A stretch of DNA of 64,000 nucleotides, taken from Mycobacterium colombiense. GTDB taxonomy: Bacteria; Actinomycetota; Actinomycetes; Mycobacteriales; Mycobacteriaceae. The position numbers were made by a program, and so were the translations under genes. Positions 59,530 to 64,000 of this stretch are shown in pieces (positions within the stretch are counted from its first letter, which is position 1; each line of letters opens with the position of its first letter). Location: contig NZ_LZSX01000081.1 of NCBI RefSeq assembly GCF_001665835.1, forward strand, positions 28,474-92,473, given 5' to 3'. The notes under the pieces were generated by a model. The model searched no databases and was not told the DNA's origin. It saw only the letters and a program-made list of their open reading frames with translations.

Positions 59530-61241
59530 CGGTGGAAGTCATGTCCGCGACCGGACTGCTGCGCACGTTCAGCGATGCCGGTGTGTTCGAGCCCGCCGAT
59601 GTCCATGTGGCACAACGGCTTACCTCGCTCACCGGCGAGACCGATGAGCGGGTGGCGCTGGCGGTCGCCCTGGTGGTGCGCGCGCTGCGGGGCGGGTCGG
59701 TCTGCGTCGACCTGCGCGCCGTGCCCGCCCAGGTCGACGCGGACGACGAGCTGCCCTGGCCCGGCGCCGACGACTGGATGGCGGCGGTGCGGGCCAGCGC
59801 CTTGCTTCGGACGCCGCCGGCGCTGCGGCTGCTGGGCGACCTGCTCTACTTCGACCGGTACTGGCTCGAGGAAGAGCAGGTCTGTACCGACTTGCTGGCT
59901 CTGTCGGTGGCCCCGGTGACCGTCGAATCATCCAGCTACGAACGGCTTTTCCCGTCCGGCTACGAGGAACAGCGGGCCGCCGCCGAGGTCGCGGTGGCGC
60001 AGGCGCTGACCGTGCTGACCGGCGGGCCCGGCACCGGCAAGACCACCACGGTCGCCCGCCTGCTCGCCCTGCTGGTCGAACAGGCGGAGCGCGCCGGTCT
60101 GCCGCGGCCGCGGATCGCGCTGGCCGCGCCGACCGGCAAGGCGGCCGCCCGGCTGGCCGAGGCGGTGGCCGCGGGAAGCGAGGAGCTCACCGCGGTGGAC
60201 AGGGCGCGCCTGACGGGGCTATCGGGAACCACGCTGCACCGGCTGCTCGGTCCCCGGCCGGATACGTCGGTGCGGTTCAAGCACAATCGTGGCAATCGGC
60301 TGCCGCACGACGTCATCGTGGTCGACGAGACGTCGATGGTGTCGTTGACCATGATGGCGCGGCTGGTCGAAGCCGTGCGGCCGGACACCCGGCTGATCCT
60401 GGTCGGCGACCCCGACCAGCTGGCCTCGGTGGAAGCGGGCGCGGTGCTGGCCGACCTGGTGGACGGGCTGGCCGCCCGCGACGACGTGCGGGTGGCGGCC
60501 CTGCGCACGCCACATCGATTCGGCACGTCGATCGGCGCCCTGGCCAAGGCGATCCGGGTCGGCGACGCGGACCGCGTCGTGCAGTTGCTGGCGGCAGGCG
60601 GTGAACACATCGAGTGGGTGGATTCCGAGCGCCCGGCCGAGCGGCTGCGCGAGGTGCTGGTCGCTCACGCACTGCGGCTGCGGTCGGCCGCGCTGCTGGG
60701 CGCGGTTGCCGAAGCGCTGGCCACTCTGGACGAGCATCGGCTGTTGTGTGCGCACCGCGAGGGTCCCTACGGCGCGGCACACTGGAACACGCTGGTGCAG
60801 AAGTGGATTGGCGAGGCGACGGGCCAGCCGGCCTGGTCGCAGTGGTACGCCGGACGCCCCCTGCTGGTGACGGCCAACGACTACGGCCTGCGCCTCTACA
60901 ACGGCGACACCGGCGTGACGGTGGCGGGTGCGGACGGCCTGCGCGCGGTCGTCGCCGGCGCGACCGGACCGCTGGACTTCGCGACCAGCCGCCTCGGCGA
61001 GGTGGAGACGATGCATGCCATGACCATCCACAAGAGCCAGGGCAGCCAGGCGGATGAGGTGACGGTGCTGATACCGCCGGAGGATTCGCGACTGCTGACG
61101 CGGGAGTTGTTCTACACGGCGGTGACCCGGGCTAAGACCAGGGTGCGGGTGGTCGGCCCCGAGGCGTCGGTGCGCGCGGCGATCGAACGCCGGGCGGTGC
61201 GGGCCACCGGGCTGCGGCAGCGGCTGCGGTCGTTCAGGTAA
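59526..61241 (+). CDS. recD: Exodeoxyribonuclease V subunit alpha (RecD)
   Basis: 571 aa. 5'-3' helicase with Walker A LTGGPGTGKTTTVARLLA near residue 165, Walker B VVDETSMVSL, and the C-terminal MTIHKSQGSQADEVTVLIP and TAVTRAKTRVRVVG segments. GTG at 59526 overlaps the recB stop (GTGA); an ATG at 59541 is a less likely start. The last eight bases overlap the convergent PLD-like gene. Confidence 0.96.
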   Translation: MTVEVMSATGLLRTFSDAGVFEPADVHVAQRLTSLTGETDERVALAVALVVRALRGGSVCVDLRAVPAQVDADDELPWPGADDWMAAVRASALLRTPPALRLLGDLLYFDRYWLEEEQVCTDLLALSVAPVTVESSSYERLFPSGYEEQRAAAEVAVAQALTVLTGGPGTGKTTTVARLLALLVEQAERAGLPRPRIALAAPTGKAAARLAEAVAAGSEELTAVDRARLTGLSGTTLHRLLGPRPDTSVRFKHNRGNRLPHDVIVVDETSMVSLTMMARLVEAVRPDTRLILVGDPDQLASVEAGAVLADLVDGLAARDDVRVAALRTPHRFGTSIGALAKAIRVGDADRVVQLLAAGGEHIEWVDSERPAERLREVLVAHALRLRSAALLGAVAEALATLDEHRLLCAHREGPYGAAHWNTLVQKWIGEATGQPAWSQWYAGRPLLVTANDYGLRLYNGDTGVTVAGADGLRAVVAGATGPLDFATSRLGEVETMHAMTIHKSQGSQADEVTVLIPPEDSRLLTRELFYTAVTRAKTRVRVVGPEASVRAAIERRAVRATGLRQRLRSFR

Positions 61242-61815
61242 CGGCAGGGCCGCCCGGGGGTACGCTCCCGGATCGAGCCTGCGCGGCCATCTGCTTGAGC
61301 ATGCCGTCGTGGATGATGTCGATGCGCGAGCGAGCTTCCGCGCACACGTATGGGTCCCGGATCACGGTGAGTTGGTTGTCCTGCTTGGATTCTCCGCCGG
61401 TAGACCAGTTCGTGGAACCGGTGATCACGTCGACGCCGTCGATGATCACCATCTTCAAGTGCATGATCGCCGACTTCTCGCTGTGACCGATTGCGATGCT
61501 GTTGCCGACCTTGCCATTGAGCCATGGGGCCAGCAGAGCGTGCTCGGACTTTCCGGCGGCTTGCGTGGAGTCGAGACTCATTTGTACATAGATCTTTTCG
61601 TCATTCAACGCAGACTGGAGCACCGAATTGAGTTCCTTGTCGTCGTAGCCGTACATCGCCACCACGATGGTCTTGTTGGCCGAGGTCAACAGGGCCTTGA
61701 GCGCTTCGTGCACTTGGTCGACCGGACTGTAGAACGTCCGCGTGGTGTCGGGATAGCCCGGGGGGAACGGTGCGGCTTTGTATTGGTCCAGCTCGATCAG
61801 CGAAGTCAGTGCCAT
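61234..61815 (-). CDS. Phospholipase D-like (single HKD) protein
   Basis: 193 aa. One HKD motif: IMHLKMVIIDGVDVITGSTN followed by WSTGGESKQDNQLTV, as in Nuc-type bacterial nucleases and phosphodiesterases that dimerise to form the active site. No signal peptide or membrane segment, so probably cytoplasmic. ATG at 61815 with AAGGAG ten bases upstream. It follows the DUF2235 gene by 13 bases on the same strand and overlaps recD's end. Substrate (DNA, lipid or nucleotide) unknown. Confidence 0.85.
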   Translation of the reverse strand: MALTSLIELDQYKAAPFPPGYPDTTRTFYSPVDQVHEALKALLTSANKTIVVAMYGYDDKELNSVLQSALNDEKIYVQMSLDSTQAAGKSEHALLAPWLNGKVGNSIAIGHSEKSAIMHLKMVIIDGVDVITGSTNWSTGGESKQDNQLTVIRDPYVCAEARSRIDIIHDGMLKQMAAQARSGSVPPGGPAVT

Positions 61816-61828
61816 GGGTATTGCTCCT

Positions 61829-62944
61829 TTACAACGCGGGAGACATCCAATCTCTCGGGTCGGCGCTGAGCTGTTGCTGCTCGGCGGTCAGATTCGGTAA
61901 GTAGCCCGGATTGTCGCCGCGGCGCGCCAGCACGCTCGGGTGCACCAGCGCGTCGGGGCCCATCGGCCGATGCCGGCGCCCGACCAAATACCACGACTTT
62001 CCGTTGTTGTGGATCGGCGCGTCCGCGAAGTCGTCGGCAACCGCGCACTGCCGCTGGTAGGCCGTCGCGTCGATCGCCAGTTCACCGACGATTCCGTCGA
62101 CGATCCACTTCAACGCGATCGTGGCGAGCCGGTGGTCGGGCATAAACGTGCCGCCAACGTCGGCATGCACGCCGGCGAACCAGCGCTCCTCCAGGCCATG
62201 CGGATGCCGTTCGACGAGATATTCACGGTAGGGCCGGCGCCGCTCGTCGATCGAGACGGCGTGGCGGATGCGCGCCACGTTGGGTAGCGAACGGGTGTAG
62301 GGCCACCTCAGGGTGCCGAACCGCAGGAAGCCGGCGGCCTTGACGGTGTCCCACAGTCCGAGATACGCCACCGGCACCGCGTAATGCCACACCTGGTTCG
62401 GACTGTTTTGACGCACGGTCGAAAACAGCGGCTCGCTCTCGGTGCGCCAGCAGAACGCGCGGGCGAACTCGGCCCAGCGGTCGAACTCGTCCGGGTTGAA
62501 CGGCCGGTTGATGGCGTACTTCTCGACCGCGTAGGGCAGCAGGTTCTCCGAACCAGGCCGCATCAATCCGGGCCGCAGCAGCATGCCGGCCAACGCGCGC
62601 GCCGTGTAGGCGCCGCGACTGAACCCGAAGATGTAGAGCGAATCGCCGGGACGCCAATGCTGCATCACGTAGCGGTATGCTTGTGCGACATTGTCTTTCA
62701 GGCCGATCCCGAACGCCTGCTCCACTAGCAGCGACACCGAGCGACGCAGTGCCGAGTGCGCCGCGGCCGGCGCCAGCGTGCCCACGCCGGGGTCATAGTA
62801 GATCAGTTGAGTGGTGGTGTCCTTCTTGTCGAGCAGCTCGAAAAGCTTGGCGACATTGGTGAGATTCCCGGCTCCGATCTGGTTGGCGGTGCCGTCCAGG
62901 CAGACGACAATTCGTTTGCCTTGCGGTGGCTCAGGCTCGGTCAT
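61829..62944 (-). CDS. DUF2235 alpha/beta-hydrolase-like protein (Tle1-related)
   Basis: 371 aa. Starts the domain at KRIVVCLDGTANQIGAGNLT. The nucleophile elbow is GFSRGAYTARALAG near residue 120, and the late motif GVHADVGGTFMPDHRLATIA carries the His and Asp expected of the triad. DUF2235 includes phospholipase effectors of type VI secretion. No signal peptide. ATG at 62944 (MTEPEPPQGK) is preferred over the longer frame beginning at 63049. First gene of a two-gene unit with the PLD-like gene. Confidence 0.87.
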   Translation of the reverse strand: MTEPEPPQGKRIVVCLDGTANQIGAGNLTNVAKLFELLDKKDTTTQLIYYDPGVGTLAPAAAHSALRRSVSLLVEQAFGIGLKDNVAQAYRYVMQHWRPGDSLYIFGFSRGAYTARALAGMLLRPGLMRPGSENLLPYAVEKYAINRPFNPDEFDRWAEFARAFCWRTESEPLFSTVRQNSPNQVWHYAVPVAYLGLWDTVKAAGFLRFGTLRWPYTRSLPNVARIRHAVSIDERRRPYREYLVERHPHGLEERWFAGVHADVGGTFMPDHRLATIALKWIVDGIVGELAIDATAYQRQCAVADDFADAPIHNNGKSWYLVGRRHRPMGPDALVHPSVLARRGDNPGYLPNLTAEQQQLSADPRDWMSPAL

Positions 62945-63066
62945 CGGGGAAGGCCTCTCACCAGTATTCGACTCCCTGATATGCGGCACTCTACGGCGGC
63001 CGCGGCCGCACCGTGGCGTGTTGAAAATAGCCGGATGGGGTGAGCGCACAGCGGTGCGGAAGAATC

Positions 63067-63807
63067 ATGGTCAACATGGACGACAACGACGCTCCCGCAC
63101 CGGCATCGCGGCGGGCGCACATCGTGCGGCTCGCCGTGTTCGCCGGGTTTCTGGCCGTGGTCTTCTATTTGGTGGCCGTCGCGCGGGTGATCAACATCGA
63201 CGAGATTCGGGGCGTGGTGTCGGCGACCGGTCCGGCGGCGCCCCTTGCCTACGTGGTCGTCTCGGCGGTGGTTGGCGCGTTGTTCGTTCCGGGCTCGATA
63301 CTGGCCGCGGGCAGTGGGTTGCTGTTCGGTCCGCTACTGGGTGTCTTCGTGACGCTGGGCGCGACGGTGGGCACCGCGATCGTCGCGAGTTTCATCGGAC
63401 GGCGGGCCGGCCGCGACAGCGCACGCGCGCTGCTGGGCACGACGCGGTCCGAACGCATTGACGCCCTTATCGGACGCGGCGGACTGTGGGCGGTCGTCGG
63501 CCAGCGCTTCGTCCCCGGCATCTCGGATGCACTGGCCTCGTATGCCTTCGGCGCGTTCGGAGTTCCGGTGTGGCAGATGGCCGTTGGCGCGTTCATCGGT
63601 TCGGCCCCGCGAGCCTTCGCCTACACCGCGCTGGGTGCCTCGATCGGGAACCGGTCCTCGCCGTTGGCCTACGCGGCCATAGCGGTGTGGTGCGTGAGCG
63701 CGATCGTCGGCGCGTTCGCCGCGCACCGTGGGTACCGGAAATGGCGCGGGCACGCACCCGACGACGAGGGCAACGGTGCGCCGGAGCCGGATTCGGCGGC
63801 CCGCTAG
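63067..63807 (+). CDS. TVP38/TMEM64 (DedA-like) membrane protein (Rv0625c-like)
   Basis: 246 aa, the length of Rv0625c. Five or six membrane helices, beginning near residue 20. The family core FVPGSILAAGSGLLFGPLLG and RFVPGISDALASYAFGAFG carries the conserved Pro/Gly re-entrant loops and the Arg. Possible roles include phospholipid scrambling or cation/proton exchange. ATG at 63067 is chosen; ATG at 63076 is possible. Divergent from the DUF2235 gene. Confidence 0.88.
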   Translation: MVNMDDNDAPAPASRRAHIVRLAVFAGFLAVVFYLVAVARVINIDEIRGVVSATGPAAPLAYVVVSAVVGALFVPGSILAAGSGLLFGPLLGVFVTLGATVGTAIVASFIGRRAGRDSARALLGTTRSERIDALIGRGGLWAVVGQRFVPGISDALASYAFGAFGVPVWQMAVGAFIGSAPRAFAYTALGASIGNRSSPLAYAAIAVWCVSAIVGAFAAHRGYRKWRGHAPDDEGNGAPEPDSAAR

Positions 63808-64000
63808 CGAACCTCGGTCGCTGGTAGCGAATGGTGCGTCGCTGTCCACGGTCCAGGTGCCGCGGCATTTGCGGCTTGGGCTGGGGGATGTGCGCACAAA
63901 ATTCGGAAGCGGGGATCGGGCGGCCGGATTTGTCGTAGGTGGCTGCGATGATGGCGTCATGTCTTCGACCGCATCCGCTGGCGCCGTGGTGGTGCGTCCT
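63808..64000 (+). other. Intergenic region and possible 5' end of a CDS
   Basis: No complete gene. An ATG at 63959 opens a frame (MSSTASAGAVVVRP) to the window edge. It is too short to name and may be a real gene start. Confidence 0.3.

Noticed and set aside
63948..64000. Start of a 13E12/HNH (DUF222) repeat gene
   Set aside because: The upstream pattern is vaguely similar, but only 14 codons are visible.

Overview
The window is high-GC actinobacterial DNA from a slow-growing Mycobacterium. Product for product it follows the M. tuberculosis order Rv0688 to Rv0625c: str operon, rpoBC, rplJL, mmaA, nusG/rplKA, hadABC, recBCD. It differs from tuberculosis in ways that suggest a Mycobacterium avium complex (MAC) type species. 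There is no mmpR5-mmpS5-mmpL5 between the DUF3060 lipoprotein and echA5. The mmaA cluster has two genes instead of four. A cyanase, an ECF42 sigma module and a phospholipase D-like/DUF2235 pair are present. The species call is an inference from gene content; no 16S gene is in the window.

Layout. 1-3.2 kb: truncated ferredoxin reductase, a mycofactocin-type SDR with a KstR-like box upstream, a SHOCT membrane protein and a lone PE protein. 3.3-7.7 kb (minus): str operon rpsL-rpsG-fusA-tuf, closed by a strong hairpin. 8.0-10.8 kb: TetR, two DUF3060 envelope proteins and a DUF732 secreted protein. 10.8-14.9 kb (minus): fadE8-echA4-PaaX-like-echA5 acyl-CoA operon. 14.9-23.3 kb (minus): rpoB, rpoC and endonuclease IV, with a terminator after rpoC. 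23.6-27.1 kb: Mce ATPase Mkl, then a carotenoid oxygenase divergent from a TetR gene across a palindrome. 27.1-28.5 kb (minus): rplJ-rplL with a leader RNA and promoter. 28.5-35.0 kb: DUF1772 membrane protein, HxlR regulator, and an alpha-mannosidase / SurA-like protein / ROK kinase operon.

35.0-42.0 kb (plus): DinB, ABC1 kinase, LipG hydrolase, MmaA1, MmaA4, then a DGPF (YCII) protein and its ECF42 sigma factor. 42.0-46.7 kb (minus): tRNA-Thr, tRNA-Met, rpmG, hadA, hadB, hadC, tRNA-Trp, secE, nusG, rplK, rplA, mixing mycolate dehydratases with translation genes. 46.8-52.8 kb: orphan VapB, metallo-hydrolase, exported protein, EchA3, a frameshifted small gene, cyanase, methyltransferase, nitroreductase and a third mycolate cyclopropane-synthase paralogue. 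52.9-61.2 kb (plus): recC-recB-recD with overlapping ends. 61.2-63.8 kb: the PLD-like/DUF2235 pair on the opposite strand, and a DedA-like membrane protein.

Most of the window is housekeeping. The mycolate genes (hadABC, mmaA1, mmaA4, the third paralogue), the Mce ATPase and the lipid-degradation genes (fadE8, echA3/4/5, SDR) show its lipid-centred biology. The most accessory-looking pieces are the PLD/DUF2235 pair beside recBCD, the ECF42/DGPF module and the 49.4-51.6 kb block. No IS element, prophage, CRISPR array or rRNA gene was seen.
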